Shown here in pieces: positions 14,002 through 22,169 of a DNA stretch of 34,143 nt. A program made the translations under genes and the position numbers. The notes below the pieces were generated by a model, which was given only the letters and a program-made list of their open reading frames with translations, was not told where the DNA came from and ran no database searches. Origin of the DNA: Thermoplasmatales archaeon SM1-50 (GTDB lineage: Archaea; Thermoplasmatota; E2; DHVEG-1). The number at the start of each line of letters is the position of its first letter. Position 1 is the first letter of the stretch. Where the stretch lies: NCBI GenBank assembly GCA_001595945.1, contig LSSI01000078.1, positions 1 through 34,143 on the forward strand. Direction: 5' to 3'.

Positions 14002-14958
14002 ATGGTTCAAATGCAATCTAAAAAGAAAAAAGAAAAAAGACAAAGCATTGAAGAGATTATTCAATGCCCTGAATGCAATAGCACACATTTAAGTAAAGAT
14101 TACGCGCGCGCAGAGCTTGTCTGTGCAGACTGCGGCCTTGTTATCGATCAAGATTTCATAGACCACGGTCCAGAATGGAGAGCTTTTGATAGCGATCAAC
14201 GTGAAAAAAGAGCACGTGTTGGTGCACCAATGACCTATACCATTCACGACAAAGGTCTAAGCACCATGATCGGGTGGAAAAACCGAGACTCCTACGGAAA
14301 ATCCATTCCTACCAGAAACAGAGCCCAGCTCTATCGATTACGAAAATGGCAACGACGCATCAGAATCAGCGATGCAACCGAACGAAACTTAGCGTTCGCA
14401 CTCTCAGAGCTTGATCGAATGGCCTCTGGCATGGGCTTACCAAGAACCGTACGAGAAACCGCTGCAATGGTTTACCGAAAAGCAGTCCTGAAAAACCTGA
14501 TCCGTGGACGCAGTATCGAAGGTGTATCCGCATCCGCACTTTATGCCGCTTGCCGGCAATGTAACGTACCACGAACCTTAGATGAGATTGCAGCATCCTC
14601 CCGGGTATCCCGCAAAGAAATCGGAAGAACGTACCGGTTCATCGCCAGGGAATTAGGCTTAAAACTAATGCCAACCTCACCACAGGATTACATCTCACGA
14701 TTCTGCAGTGAACTCAAATTAAGCGGAGATGTACAAGCCAAAGCAATAGAGATTTTAAAAGACGCTGCTGATAAAGAACTAACCAGTGGTCGTGGACCAA
14801 CAGGGGTAGCAGCCGCATCGATCTATATCTCTTCAATCCTATGTGGTGAGCGACGAACCCAACGAGAAGTCGCAGATGTCGCTGGTGTGACGGAAGTGAC
14901 CATTAGAAACAGATACAAAGAACTCGCTGAACGACTTGACATCGACATCATCCTTTAA
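14002..14958 (+). CDS. tfb: Transcription initiation factor TFB
   Basis: A 318-aa archaeal homologue of eukaryotic TFIIB. It bridges TBP bound at the TATA box to RNA polymerase and reads the BRE. The zinc ribbon has C22-x-x-C25 and C41-x-x-C44. The B-reader/linker follows ([20 protein letters not shown]), then two cyclin-like repeats of about 95 residues each (about 120-215 and 218-315), the second ending in [19 protein letters not shown], the HTH that contacts the BRE. The N terminus before the ribbon is unusually basic (KKKKEKRQ). It is followed after 6 nt by rlmE, so the two form an operon. The 629-bp upstream region packed with short repeats suggests control more complex than usual for a general factor. 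It could be one of several TFB paralogues in the genome. Confidence 0.97.
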   Translation: MVQMQSKKKKEKRQSIEEIIQCPECNSTHLSKDYARAELVCADCGLVIDQDFIDHGPEWRAFDSDQREKRARVGAPMTYTIHDKGLSTMIGWKNRDSYGKSIPTRNRAQLYRLRKWQRRIRISDATERNLAFALSELDRMASGMGLPRTVRETAAMVYRKAVLKNLIRGRSIEGVSASALYAACRQCNVPRTLDEIAASSRVSRKEIGRTYRFIARELGLKLMPTSPQDYISRFCSELKLSGDVQAKAIEILKDAADKELTSGRGPTGVAAASIYISSILCGERRTQREVADVAGVTEVTIRNRYKELAERLDIDIIL

Positions 14959-14964
14959 ACACTT

Positions 14965-15597
14965 ATGACTCGTTGGTACACCGAAAAAAAGAAGGAGCAT
15001 TTTTATAAAGAAGCAAAACGCACCGGTTATCGCGCACGTTCCGCTTTTAAACTGCAACAGATTCAACACCGATTTCATCTTATTCAAAAGAACAGTATCG
15101 TCATTGACCTTGGTGCCGCACCTGGAGGATGGAGCCAGGTGGTAAAAGAACTGGTCGGAACACAAGGCATTGTTATCGGAGTAGATCTCAAAACAATCAG
15201 ACCATTGGAAGGTATAGTATTTCTCCAAGGTGACATCACAAAACCTGAGACTATCGAACAAATCAAAGATCAGATAAAAGACAAGAAAGCCGATGTGGTC
15301 TTATCAGATATGGCACCTGATATCTCAGGAAACTACTCTATTGACCAGGCGCGAAGCGCATGGCTATGCAACTGTGCACTCAAAGTTGCCATTGAGATCC
15401 TACGACCTGGTGGCCACTTCCTCTGCAAAATCTTCGAAGGAGAGGATACAAAATCATTTATCGAAAAGGTCAAACAAAAATTTATGATTGTGAAGACTTT
15501 CTCTCCTCAAGCATCACGTAAAAGTAGTTCTGAGATCTATATTGTAGCAAAATCGTTTAAAAAACTTTATAAAGAAACCAACATATCCTTTGAATAG
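14965..15597 (+). CDS. rlmE: 23S rRNA uridine-2'-O-methyltransferase RlmE (FtsJ family)
   Basis: A 210-aa FtsJ/RrmJ methyltransferase that 2'-O-methylates a uridine in the peptidyl-transferase region of 23S rRNA. The K-D-K-E catalytic tetrad is visible: Lys29 in RSAFKL, Asp in VLSDMAPDISG (about 115), Lys in FLCKIFEG (about 155) and Glu in KSSSEIYIV (about 190). The SAM site is DLGAAPGGWSQVV (about 48-60). Length is normal for the family; the TRAM extension found in some archaeal members is absent. It begins 6 nt after tfb and shares its transcript. Some archaeal FtsJ homologues act on tRNA, but the sequence fits the rRNA type. Confidence 0.93.
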   Translation: MTRWYTEKKKEHFYKEAKRTGYRARSAFKLQQIQHRFHLIQKNSIVIDLGAAPGGWSQVVKELVGTQGIVIGVDLKTIRPLEGIVFLQGDITKPETIEQIKDQIKDKKADVVLSDMAPDISGNYSIDQARSAWLCNCALKVAIEILRPGGHFLCKIFEGEDTKSFIEKVKQKFMIVKTFSPQASRKSSSEIYIVAKSFKKLYKETNISFE

Positions 15598-15610
15598 GCT
15601 GATACAAGAG

Positions 15611-15620
15611 TATATTATAT
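15611..15620 (+). promoter_or_regulatory. TATA box of the prenyl synthase gene
   Basis: TATATTATAT at 15611-15620 predicts initiation near 15642, only about 8 nt before the ATG at 15650, so the mRNA would be nearly leaderless. Confidence 0.45.
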
Positions 15621-15649
15621 AGGAGCCGATATCAGTTAAGTTTTATACA

Positions 15650-16624
15650 ATGGTAGAAACAATGGCTGATCAATCACTTGCCCTTGAAGTGTTTCTGAAA
15701 CATACACATGAAGATATAGAGAAAAAAATAACAGAACTTATCAAAGATCAACACATTTTAATGATATTAAAAGAAGGGAAACGACTACGGCCACTACTCG
15801 GCGCAATATCGTTTAAAGTCTGCACTGGGGGTAAAGAGTCATCACAACTCTATCAACAGTTTTTAGAAGGAGCGGTTGCCATAGAGCTTGCTCATGGAGC
15901 ATCCCTGGTTCACGATGATATCATCGACGGAGACTTAACCAGGAGAGGTGAACCTGCCTTCTATATAAAAACAGGCGTCGATAACGCTATTCTGATTGGC
16001 CATAAGATGCTAGTGTTAGGATTTAACCTTGCGTTATCCCATGGGGAGAGAATTGCGAATCTATACGTACGCGCATGGAGTGGTACCCTTGATGGTCAAC
16101 TTAATGAAATCAATTTCAACAGCAAAGACCTCCAGGATTCCAGTATCACTGCAGATTCAAAATTCTTCCAGGTGTATAGCAGGATTATTGATCTGAAGAC
16201 TGCGACATTGTTTTCTGCAGCATGTAAGGCCGCTGCGTATTGGGCGAATGCATCAGATCAGATCGCAAACCTCCTTGCGGAATACGGCCGGGAGGTTGGC
16301 TTTGCATATCAACTCGCCGACGATCTGGTTGATCTTGAAAAGGGTGAGATGATCGATAGTGTGGTCATCCCGCTGCTGACACGACTGGAGAAGCGGACTG
16401 CAAAGAACGGCAATGTAAAACCCCGAACGATACGTAAGAAGATTGAGAAAAAATCGCCTGACATTAAAAAACTCTATCTTGAAGAAATCTCAAAGCATGT
16501 CAATAAGGCACAGCAGCTATGCAAATCCCCTCTTCTTCCTAATAATCAATACAAGGCATTTTTACTTGATGCTCCGTTTTATAGTATCAACAAGATGCTT
16601 AAAGAAATCTTCATAACCATCTGA
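15650..16624 (+). CDS. Polyprenyl (probably geranylgeranyl) diphosphate synthase
   Basis: A 324-aa trans-prenyltransferase that condenses isopentenyl diphosphate with allylic diphosphates, making the chains of archaeal membrane lipids. It has GKRLRP at 43-48, the first Asp-rich motif D89-D-I-I-D93 with downstream LTRRGEP, LKTATLF around 183-189, and the second Asp-rich motif D225-D-L-V-D229. Ala84, five residues before the first motif, is small, which favours chains longer than C15. Unusually, the segment after the second motif reads GEMIDSVVIPLL instead of the common G-S-D-x-x-E-G-K-x-T pattern, so product length is uncertain. Start could also be the in-frame ATG at 15662. It ends 6 nt before the convergent fibrillarin gene. 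Geranylgeranyl product is inferred from the archaeal setting. Confidence 0.9.
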   Translation: MVETMADQSLALEVFLKHTHEDIEKKITELIKDQHILMILKEGKRLRPLLGAISFKVCTGGKESSQLYQQFLEGAVAIELAHGASLVHDDIIDGDLTRRGEPAFYIKTGVDNAILIGHKMLVLGFNLALSHGERIANLYVRAWSGTLDGQLNEINFNSKDLQDSSITADSKFFQVYSRIIDLKTATLFSAACKAAAYWANASDQIANLLAEYGREVGFAYQLADDLVDLEKGEMIDSVVIPLLTRLEKRTAKNGNVKPRTIRKKIEKKSPDIKKLYLEEISKHVNKAQQLCKSPLLPNNQYKAFLLDAPFYSINKMLKEIFITI

Positions 16625-16630
16625 TGTTCA

Positions 16631-17296
16631 TTATCGTGTGAGAAGAATCGCTGCGTGATCTTTTTCAAAGGGTGCAAGTTCGATAGTCTTTCTGATGGTG
16701 AATCTTCGTTTTTTCAGAGAACTGCAGACAAGTTCATAAGCTTGCTTTGGTCTAAGTGCAACATCAATGCTTCGTGCTTTTACCATGATAAGCCCGTTTC
16801 CGTTGGCTTTAAGATACATCACCATGTTACGAGTAAAGATATCAGCTTGGTTCCGCTGGGAGATGTCCTGATAGATAAAATCGACAGGAGGGACGATGTT
16901 TTTGTAACGTTCCGGGTGGTTTGCATTTGAAAGAATCGGTATGATGTTCGGTCGTTTTTCGCACACGGTTAATAGTTTTATTGTCGCAAAAGGTGATGTC
17001 TCAATCGCGTAGATAGTTCCTTTCGTGATAATATCGGAGAGATGGCTTACCGTTGTCCCTGTCGCTGCACCAAGGTATAGGATCTGCGCATCGATGGCCA
17101 TATGTAGGGGTAATCCTTTGAGCAGTGCTGCAGCAAGTTTGCTGCGGAACGGGTTCCAGGACCGGTATTCAATACCATCTTCAGTGATAAGTTGTTCATT
17201 GTAGACTCTGGTTCCTTTACAGACCGAAGGGTTTTGCGTAAAGAGCTTGTCGTTTTTTTTATAGACCCCTGGATGTTCTGTCAGTTGCATACTCAT
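16631..17296 (-). CDS. flpA: Fibrillarin-like rRNA/tRNA 2'-O-methyltransferase
   Basis: A 221-aa archaeal fibrillarin, the catalytic subunit of box C/D sRNPs that 2'-O-methylate rRNA and tRNA. Diagnostic segments are YRSWNPFRSKLAAALLKG (about 45-62), the SAM motif ILYLGAATGTTVSHLSD (about 72-88), IYAIETSPFA, and DFIYQDISQRNQADIF (about 139-154). The C terminus holds the conserved Lys in MVKARSIDVA. In most archaea nop5 lies next to this gene; here the upstream neighbour is a 214-bp gap and then an unrelated methyltransferase, so nop5 must be elsewhere. A TATA-like ACTATTTATC on the minus strand at 17314-17323 lies so close to the ATG that the message is probably leaderless. Confidence 0.96.
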   Translation of the reverse strand: MSMQLTEHPGVYKKNDKLFTQNPSVCKGTRVYNEQLITEDGIEYRSWNPFRSKLAAALLKGLPLHMAIDAQILYLGAATGTTVSHLSDIITKGTIYAIETSPFATIKLLTVCEKRPNIIPILSNANHPERYKNIVPPVDFIYQDISQRNQADIFTRNMVMYLKANGNGLIMVKARSIDVALRPKQAYELVCSSLKKRRFTIRKTIELAPFEKDHAAILLTR

Positions 17297-17382
17297 CGGT
17301 TATCAGTTGTGGTTGATAAATAGTTTTGTCGAAATCTTTAACAGGTGTTATCCTATAATTCCTCGTTAAATAAAAAAGTCTA

Positions 17383-17398
17383 GTAGAAGAGATTCTAC
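17383..17398. repeat. Small hairpin between fibrillarin and methyltransferase genes
   Basis: GTAGAA and TTCTAC flank a GAGA loop. It lies between the stop of the methyltransferase gene and the start of fibrillarin; it could be a 3' stabilising element of the former or a regulatory site. Confidence 0.35.
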
Positions 17399-17510
17399 CA
17401 TAATGTGTTACTCTCCCCTAAAACGAGGGTATAACCCCATTTTTTATACAATACCCTCTCCAATATTCTTCATACTAAAATCTGTAATTATAATATAAGA
17501 GAATGTAATA

Positions 17511-18317
17511 CTATTGCTTTTGAGCGATGATTCTACCTCTCCCGACCTTGGATTCATCAGCTGCCTGTACCCATTTTGCTAATCCACTATCTGCCGCTTC
17601 AAATAATTCTTTTCCATATTGAGCGATGATACTATCTTTTAACGTTTTTCGTAACATGTCTTGATAGATATGGCAATGGGCTGTGAAATCAACACTTACA
17701 TCTTCTGCTTCAAGAATTTTAAAATCAAGTCCTTTTAGCTCGTTAACGTATCCATCCAATGTCTCCATATAGGGAAATACCATAAAACTGTTTAAATCAA
17801 TCCATTCGCTTTCAATCATCGTTCCTATCTGTAACCAATCGGTAAATGCGATAATCCCTCGTGGTTTAAGGACTCGTTTTGCTTCTTGTAATAAGCGGTT
17901 CTTATTGGTGACGTAACACCATGCATCTTGACCTAAGACGACGTCAAAGGTTTCTGATTTAAACGGCATATCAAGGGCGTTACCAAGTTTATAGGTAATT
18001 AGATGGGAAAGCTCTTGCTGCTCTGTCCGTTTCATCGCCTCATCAATCATTTTTTGTGTCGCATCCAACCCTGTGATGGTGCAGCCGTATCTTCGTACAA
18101 GATAGCGTGCTGGGCCACCTAGGGCAGAGCATACGTCAAGAACAGTTGAATTTTTCTCTAGGTGTGCTTTTTTTGCGAGGGCGTCTGTCTCTTTTTCACC
18201 ACCAACATGTATCTGTTCGCCCATGAGCATTTCCCAAAGTATCCCAACAGGCCCTGAATACACATCGACTACATCTGCAATGGTGAAGTCTAGTTTTTTA
18301 CCTCTTTTTATTGTCAT
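17511..18317 (-). CDS. Class I SAM-dependent methyltransferase
   Basis: A 268-aa small-molecule methyltransferase of the UbiE/sarcosine-dimethylglycine methyltransferase-like group. EQIHVGGE (about 35-42) resembles the substrate-entry segment of that group. The SAM motifs are VLDVCSALGGPARYL (about 59-73), ITGLDATQKMI, GNALDMPF and FDVVLGQDAWCYV, with VLKPRGIIAFTDW as motif III. The Cys in DVCSALGG is an unusual variant of the usual DxGxGxG loop. It begins 28 nt after the stop of a radical SAM/SPASM gene, with GAGGAAG as ribosome site, so the two probably form one operon and could modify the same molecule. Substrate unknown. Confidence 0.88.
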   Translation of the reverse strand: MTIKRGKKLDFTIADVVDVYSGPVGILWEMLMGEQIHVGGEKETDALAKKAHLEKNSTVLDVCSALGGPARYLVRRYGCTITGLDATQKMIDEAMKRTEQQELSHLITYKLGNALDMPFKSETFDVVLGQDAWCYVTNKNRLLQEAKRVLKPRGIIAFTDWLQIGTMIESEWIDLNSFMVFPYMETLDGYVNELKGLDFKILEAEDVSVDFTAHCHIYQDMLRKTLKDSIIAQYGKELFEAADSGLAKWVQAADESKVGRGRIIAQKQ

Positions 18318-18345
18318 GGTTCTTCCTCTAATTCATTTTTATTAA

Positions 18346-19392
18346 TTATATATTTCTATAGCATTTTGGATCTGTTCCACAGCTGTCCCCCTTGTCATAA
18401 AACGCTGCTGCTCTGCATCCCCAGCAGACCTCATTGTTTTCACACTGGGAACAATACCCCGGGAGGTTCTTCGGTACTCGCAAAAGGATCCATAGGAGTT
18501 CATCTCGATGCTTTTGTATAATCTCATCGAGGGGGGTTTCATGGATGCTGCCTACGCTTTTTCGGATGACTGAGCATGGTGTAACATCCCCATTTACGGT
18601 TACACAGATCATGTTCCCACAGTAATATTTGTTGGTGTCCATGGAGCTAAATGAGTACGGGGAAGTAGGGTAATTAATGCTGTCGCGGATATCACATGCT
18701 TTTTTGATTTCCTCTATACTTGGTGCCCATTCTTTATGATCGGTTGCAAGCCCCGTTACGCACATTTGTGTTAAACAGGTTCGCATTCCCCATGTTTCAT
18801 AAAAATATTGGATGGTACGTTGTATATCCTGAAAAACAGGTTTTGTAAACGTGATGCAGTTAATCATCTCGTCTGGGGATTTCCCAAAATTTTGGACGTT
18901 TTCAACTCCTTTTAATATCGCTTGAATCTGCCGATGCGGGTTTCCTTTATGAAGCATTTGATAGATCCGTTCATTTAAAGTGTCAAGATGTACAGCTATG
19001 AACCCGCCTTTTGATACCTCAACTGCTTTCCTAGCAACCTCCTTGTTTTCTAAAGGGATCCCACTTGTCCAAATATTGTTTTTCAATCCTAACTTTCCAG
19101 TATCTTTCATCAAAGGATACCAATCGCTTCTAACAAGGGGGTCTCCTCCAAGCCAGTCTATTTCCCGGACTTGTAATTTAACCGCTGCGGTAAGTATTGC
19201 TGTGATATCCTTTTTTGATAGTTCTTGAACTGGTGGGTTTTCCAAGGAAGCATAGCAGTATAAACAACCTTGAGGGCAAGCAAGATTTGATTCTATCTGA
19301 ATGGAAAATACTTTGTTTTCTTTGAAATATCGTATCTCTTCTTTGTAATCAGGATGTAGCCCCCCTCTTGAGGAGACAGCGTCAAGTTGCAG
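18346..19392 (-). CDS. Radical SAM/SPASM protein with a probable CTG start
   Basis: A 348-aa radical SAM enzyme when read from a CTG at 19392-19390. The cluster motif C39-P-Q-G-C43-L-Y-C46 sits just before the first ordinary start codon in frame (TTG at 19245), so calling that TTG would remove the catalytic cluster. No ATG, GTG or TTG exists between the motif and the upstream stop. The CTG is preceded at 8 nt by GGGGG and at about 50 nt by TTATATAA, which places transcription and translation starts correctly. DWLGGDPL (about 80) is the usual GGE-like segment. The C-terminal SPASM domain has many Cys (YCG, TPCS, GYCSQCENNEVCWGC, SCGTDPKC) and would hold two auxiliary [4Fe-4S] clusters. SPASM enzymes often modify peptides or other enzymes. 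Partnered with the downstream methyltransferase; substrate unknown. Confidence 0.87.
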   Translation of the reverse strand: MQLDAVSSRGGLHPDYKEEIRYFKENKVFSIQIESNLACPQGCLYCYASLENPPVQELSKKDITAILTAAVKLQVREIDWLGGDPLVRSDWYPLMKDTGKLGLKNNIWTSGIPLENKEVARKAVEVSKGGFIAVHLDTLNERIYQMLHKGNPHRQIQAILKGVENVQNFGKSPDEMINCITFTKPVFQDIQRTIQYFYETWGMRTCLTQMCVTGLATDHKEWAPSIEEIKKACDIRDSINYPTSPYSFSSMDTNKYYCGNMICVTVNGDVTPCSVIRKSVGSIHETPLDEIIQKHRDELLWILLRVPKNLPGYCSQCENNEVCWGCRAAAFYDKGDSCGTDPKCYRNI

Positions 19393-19436
19393 GATATAAA
19401 CCCCCTTTTTAAATGATTTTTACAGGAGAAAACACA

Positions 19437-19450
19437 GGTTATATAATAAC
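19437..19450 (-). promoter_or_regulatory. TATA box of the radical SAM/SPASM gene
   Basis: The minus strand reads GTTATTATATAACC, predicting a start near 19417 and a leader of about 25 nt that contains GGGGG. This supports a translation start at the CTG of 19392. The element is nearly symmetric and might also act on the plus strand. Confidence 0.5.
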
Positions 19451-19521
19451 GTTTTCCATGTGGTTCCATCTTTTAGGGCATTTTTTAAACTCTGCATGTT
19501 AAAAAATCAACAAGGTTGTTT

Positions 19522-19582
19522 ACAGTAAAAAAACATAAGATTTTACTGTTCTTTTCCAAAAAAAGCTTTTTTTTCTTTATCA
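19522..19582 (+). other. Hairpin followed by A/T tract in a gene-free stretch
   Basis: ACAGTAAAA at 19522-19530 pairs with TTTTACTGT at 19541-19549 over a 10-nt loop. It is followed at about 19558-19574 by an A7-GC-T8 tract. The 533 bases between 19393 and 19925 hold no convincing gene; a 71-codon frame at 19608-19823 starts with TTG and lacks a ribosome site. The hairpin and T tract could end a short RNA started at the symmetric TATA element near 19440. Confidence 0.35.
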
Positions 19583-19806
19583 TAATTCAGATGAACGATT
19601 ATACACGTTGTTCTGGAAGAGATTAAAAAATACGTCTACGGCTCCCTTTCATGTATTTTATCATCGATTCATACAAAATATCGAACCATATGGATATGTT
19701 TTTATGGTAAGGGAACAGGAATATGAACCTTTGGGTAATTTATATAACTATATTAGATTTTCATCTTTAAGGAACTACCATATTTCTCAAAAAGATTACG
19801 TTTTTT

Positions 19807-19881
19807 ACTATATTTTTCTGTGAAATCAAACTTTAATTGATATGATTTCTAAGGCGTTTCTGGGAATGCCTTTTTAGAAAT
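19807..19881 (+). promoter_or_regulatory. gcvT promoter and structured leader
   Basis: A TATA-like ACTATATTTTTC at about 19807-19818 predicts initiation near 19840. A long imperfect hairpin follows at 19845-19881: ATTTCTAAGGC on the 5' side pairs with GCC and TTAGAAAT on the 3' side, with a TT bulge and inner pairing. It sits about 45 nt before the gcvT ATG. It may be a regulatory leader element. I see no resemblance to the two-aptamer glycine riboswitch. Confidence 0.4.
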
Positions 19882-19925
19882 AATTAACTAGGCTTTGTGA
19901 GATACAGGCGGGGGCGAAGAAGGTT

Positions 19926-21047
19926 ATGGTGCTACGATCTCCGTTATATAAGACCCAGGTGAAGCTCGGTGCGACATTTACCCAGTTTGCTGGTTTTGAG
20001 ATGCCGATACAATACAGTTCAATCCGACACGAGCATTTTACTGTTCGCAAGAAAGTCGGCTTATTTGATGTCAGTCATATGAGCAATCTTTGGATCACCG
20101 GTCCTGATGCAACAAAGCTTATTAGTCTTACGACCGTCGAAGATGCATTCCGGATAGAGGATGGTAAAAGCCAGTACACCGAGATTTTACGGGAGAATGG
20201 AACGATCATCGATGATACGATTTTCATGCATCTGGGTGAGAAATTCATGATGATTCCCAATGCCGGGGTGAATCAGATTGTCACCGCATGGCTTATGCAA
20301 CAGGCGAAGAAACATCATCTGAATGCAAAGATTGAGGACGTTTCCCGGGAGTATGTGATTCTTGCGATACAAGGTCCAAAGGCAAAGGAGGCGTTACAAA
20401 AAATTACAGAGACGGATCTTGCCACCGTCAAGTTCTTCGGTTGCCAGATTGTGAAGATTGCTAGTGTCGAATGCATTCTCTCCTATACCGGGTACACCGG
20501 TGAGTTTGGCTTTGAGCTGCAGATTTCCCCGCCAGCAAACGCAACAAAAGTGTTTGACGCTATTCTTACAGCAGGAAAGGAATTCGGAATCCAGCCGATC
20601 GGACTTGGTGCACGGGATACCCTTCGATTGGAAAAAGCGTTCATGCTTGCGGGTAACGAGTTTGAGGGTGGTAGAACACCTCTGGAAGCGACATTAGGAT
20701 GGACGATCTTTTGGGACCATGAGTTCATTGGAAAAGAAGCCTTGCTTACGCAGAAGGAACAAGGGGTATTCCAGCGGATGACCTGTTTGGAATGTCTCGG
20801 GAAAGGCATCCCCCGACATCACTGTGAGATCCAGAAGGATGGGACGCCTGTCGGTATCGTCACAAGCGGGACGTTGTCACCGTGTCTCAACAAAGGTATC
20901 GCCATGGGATATGTCGATCCAGACAAACGAGAAATAGGTAACCTCCTTGATATCATAATACGAGACAGAGTGGTCAACGCAAAGGTGATCAAACCGCCGT
21001 TTGTTCCAAAAGACTGGGCACAGAAACAACAAGAAAACTCATTATGA
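19926..21047 (+). CDS. gcvT: Glycine cleavage system T protein (aminomethyltransferase)
   Basis: A 373-aa aminomethyltransferase that takes the aminomethyl group from lipoyl GcvH, releases ammonia and gives methylene-tetrahydrofolate or the archaeal pterin equivalent. Family segments are FAGFEMPIQYSSI (about 19-31), VGLFDVSHMSNLWITGPDA (about 41-59), ILSYTGYTGEFGFELQI (about 180-196), LGARDTLRLEKAFMLAGNE (about 226-244), GWTIFWDHEFIGKEAL and the C-terminal VTSGTLSPCLNKGIAMGYV. Full length. GAAGAAGGTT precedes the ATG. gcvH follows after 97 nt. The P-protein genes are not in the window, so they lie elsewhere. A structured leader precedes it. Confidence 0.97.
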   Translation: MVLRSPLYKTQVKLGATFTQFAGFEMPIQYSSIRHEHFTVRKKVGLFDVSHMSNLWITGPDATKLISLTTVEDAFRIEDGKSQYTEILRENGTIIDDTIFMHLGEKFMMIPNAGVNQIVTAWLMQQAKKHHLNAKIEDVSREYVILAIQGPKAKEALQKITETDLATVKFFGCQIVKIASVECILSYTGYTGEFGFELQISPPANATKVFDAILTAGKEFGIQPIGLGARDTLRLEKAFMLAGNEFEGGRTPLEATLGWTIFWDHEFIGKEALLTQKEQGVFQRMTCLECLGKGIPRHHCEIQKDGTPVGIVTSGTLSPCLNKGIAMGYVDPDKREIGNLLDIIIRDRVVNAKVIKPPFVPKDWAQKQQENSL

Positions 21048-21144
21048 TACAATACCTTTTCTATAGCGATTCTTTCCTTCCTTTATTATTTTTTAGATGG
21101 AGAAAAGATTTAAAACAACCAGGAAATACCAGTCTTCGATAGCT

Positions 21145-21522
21145 ATGACAGATGAAGTACGAGATGGTTTAAAATATACAAAGACGCACGAATGGATCAA
21201 ACTTGTGGGAAACAAAGCAACAATCGGCATCACCGACCATGCACAACACGAGTTAACCGACATCGTCTTTGTAGAATTACCAACCGTAGGAAAAGATATC
21301 AAAAAAGGAGAAGAACTCTGCGTCGTTGAATCAGTAAAATCCGTCTCAGAGGTATATGCACCAGTCAGCGGAAAGATAACAACCGTAAACAACAAACTCG
21401 ATGACTCCCCAGAACTAATCAACAGCAGTCCCTACGACGATGGCTGGCTTGTCGAAATCGAACTAAAGGATACCGCAGAAATAAGCATGCTAATAGACCC
21501 AACAGCATATAAGAAACTCTAA
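21145..21522 (+). CDS. gcvH: Glycine cleavage system H protein
   Basis: A 125-aa lipoyl carrier that shuttles the aminomethyl group between P, T and L proteins. The lipoyl-lysine is Lys65 in VVESVKSVSEVYAP. Other family signatures are GLKYTKTHEWIKL at the N terminus, GITDHAQHELTDIVFVELP and the C-terminal PYDDGWLVEIEL. The start at ATG 21145 (MTDEVRDGLKYT) matches normal GcvH; an in-frame ATG at 21097 would add a basic 16-residue extension not seen in the family. The stretch 21107-21116 (GATTTAAAAC) may be its own TATA box, which would make the extension untranslated. Co-located with gcvT. Confidence 0.95.
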   Translation: MTDEVRDGLKYTKTHEWIKLVGNKATIGITDHAQHELTDIVFVELPTVGKDIKKGEELCVVESVKSVSEVYAPVSGKITTVNNKLDDSPELINSSPYDDGWLVEIELKDTAEISMLIDPTAYKKL

Positions 21523-21563
21523 AATTCATTCAAAGATGAATATTCGAATCAACCATAATACTC

Positions 21564-21571
21564 TTTTTTTT
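21564..21571 (+). terminator. Oligo(T) terminator after gcvH
   Basis: Eight T residues lie about 40 nt past the gcvH stop. Confidence 0.5.
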
Positions 21572-21637
21572 GTTACATACAATCCAACTATTCGTAACAA
21601 TTTTTCTTCATAGAAGGAGAAAATTCTTTACGGGAAA

Positions 21638-21680
21638 TTTATTTAAAGAGGTGACTGATAAGTATATCACTAAACTAGTG
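21638..21680 (+). promoter_or_regulatory. Promoter and palindrome of the Roadblock-like gene
   Basis: TATA-like TTTATTTAAAG at 21638-21648 is followed by the palindrome CACTA-AAC-TAGTG at 21668-21680, at the predicted transcription start (about 21669). GGTGAT at 21680-21685 leads to the ATG at 21689. The half-site also occurs in the FIST gene promoter. Confidence 0.5.
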
Positions 21681-21688
21681 GTGATGGG

Positions 21689-22114
21689 ATGAAGGATGAC
21701 CCTATAGAACATGTACTTGATGATTTAATGCGACTTGATGATATCTTAGCCTGCATGGTCGCACGGCGGAATATGATCAGCGTAATGCCATCAGGTGAAG
21801 GGTTCAAACCAGAGGTAAATCAAATCTGGGATGTAATCAAGCGCGCAATGGATGATGTCTTTGCAGTGATTCGTGAGTACTCCGGCGCTGGCCTTGGTGA
21901 GATGGAGTTCCGACTGCAGGATTACGAGGTCTTATTCTATGTGTTCCCTGATACTGAAAATGCATTGGTTGCGATAGTACCTGCTCTTGCAAATAAGGGG
22001 TTACTTGAGGTAGAAATGGAGAACGCACGTCGAGAAATCCTTAAGGCAATGGAAACACCAAAAACAAAATCCACAGTTTCGAAAAAAACCGATGAAATAG
22101 TAGTGAATGCATAA
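21689..22114 (+). CDS. Roadblock/LC7-like domain protein (tentative)
   Basis: A 141-aa soluble protein. The order of elements fits a Roadblock/LC7 fold: an N-terminal helix (PIEHVLDDLMRLDDI), strand ACMVARR, NMISVMPSGE as the beta hairpin, a long helix (VNQIWDVIKRAMDDVFAVIREY), strands EMEFRLQDYEVLFYVFPDTENALVAIVPA, and a final helix. The C-terminal 20 residues are Lys/Thr-rich and look disordered. In archaea and bacteria such proteins usually regulate small Ras-like GTPases, but none is encoded here. Its promoter carries a CACTA/TAGTG palindrome related to the one before the FIST gene 0.5 kb downstream, so the two may be co-regulated. Fold assignment is by eye only. Confidence 0.6.
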   Translation: MKDDPIEHVLDDLMRLDDILACMVARRNMISVMPSGEGFKPEVNQIWDVIKRAMDDVFAVIREYSGAGLGEMEFRLQDYEVLFYVFPDTENALVAIVPALANKGLLEVEMENARREILKAMETPKTKSTVSKKTDEIVVNA

Positions 22115-22169
22115 GACATAATATCCAATTGACGATAAATACTCCCAAAAATAAAGCGAGATTGGATGT

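Noticed and set aside
19608-19823. 71-codon plus-strand frame in the gap before gcvT
   Set aside because: TTG start without ribosome site, AT-rich, no recognisable motif; probably chance.
19845-19881. Glycine riboswitch upstream of gcvT
   Set aside because: The single long hairpin does not match the multi-helix aptamer; kept only as an unidentified leader structure.
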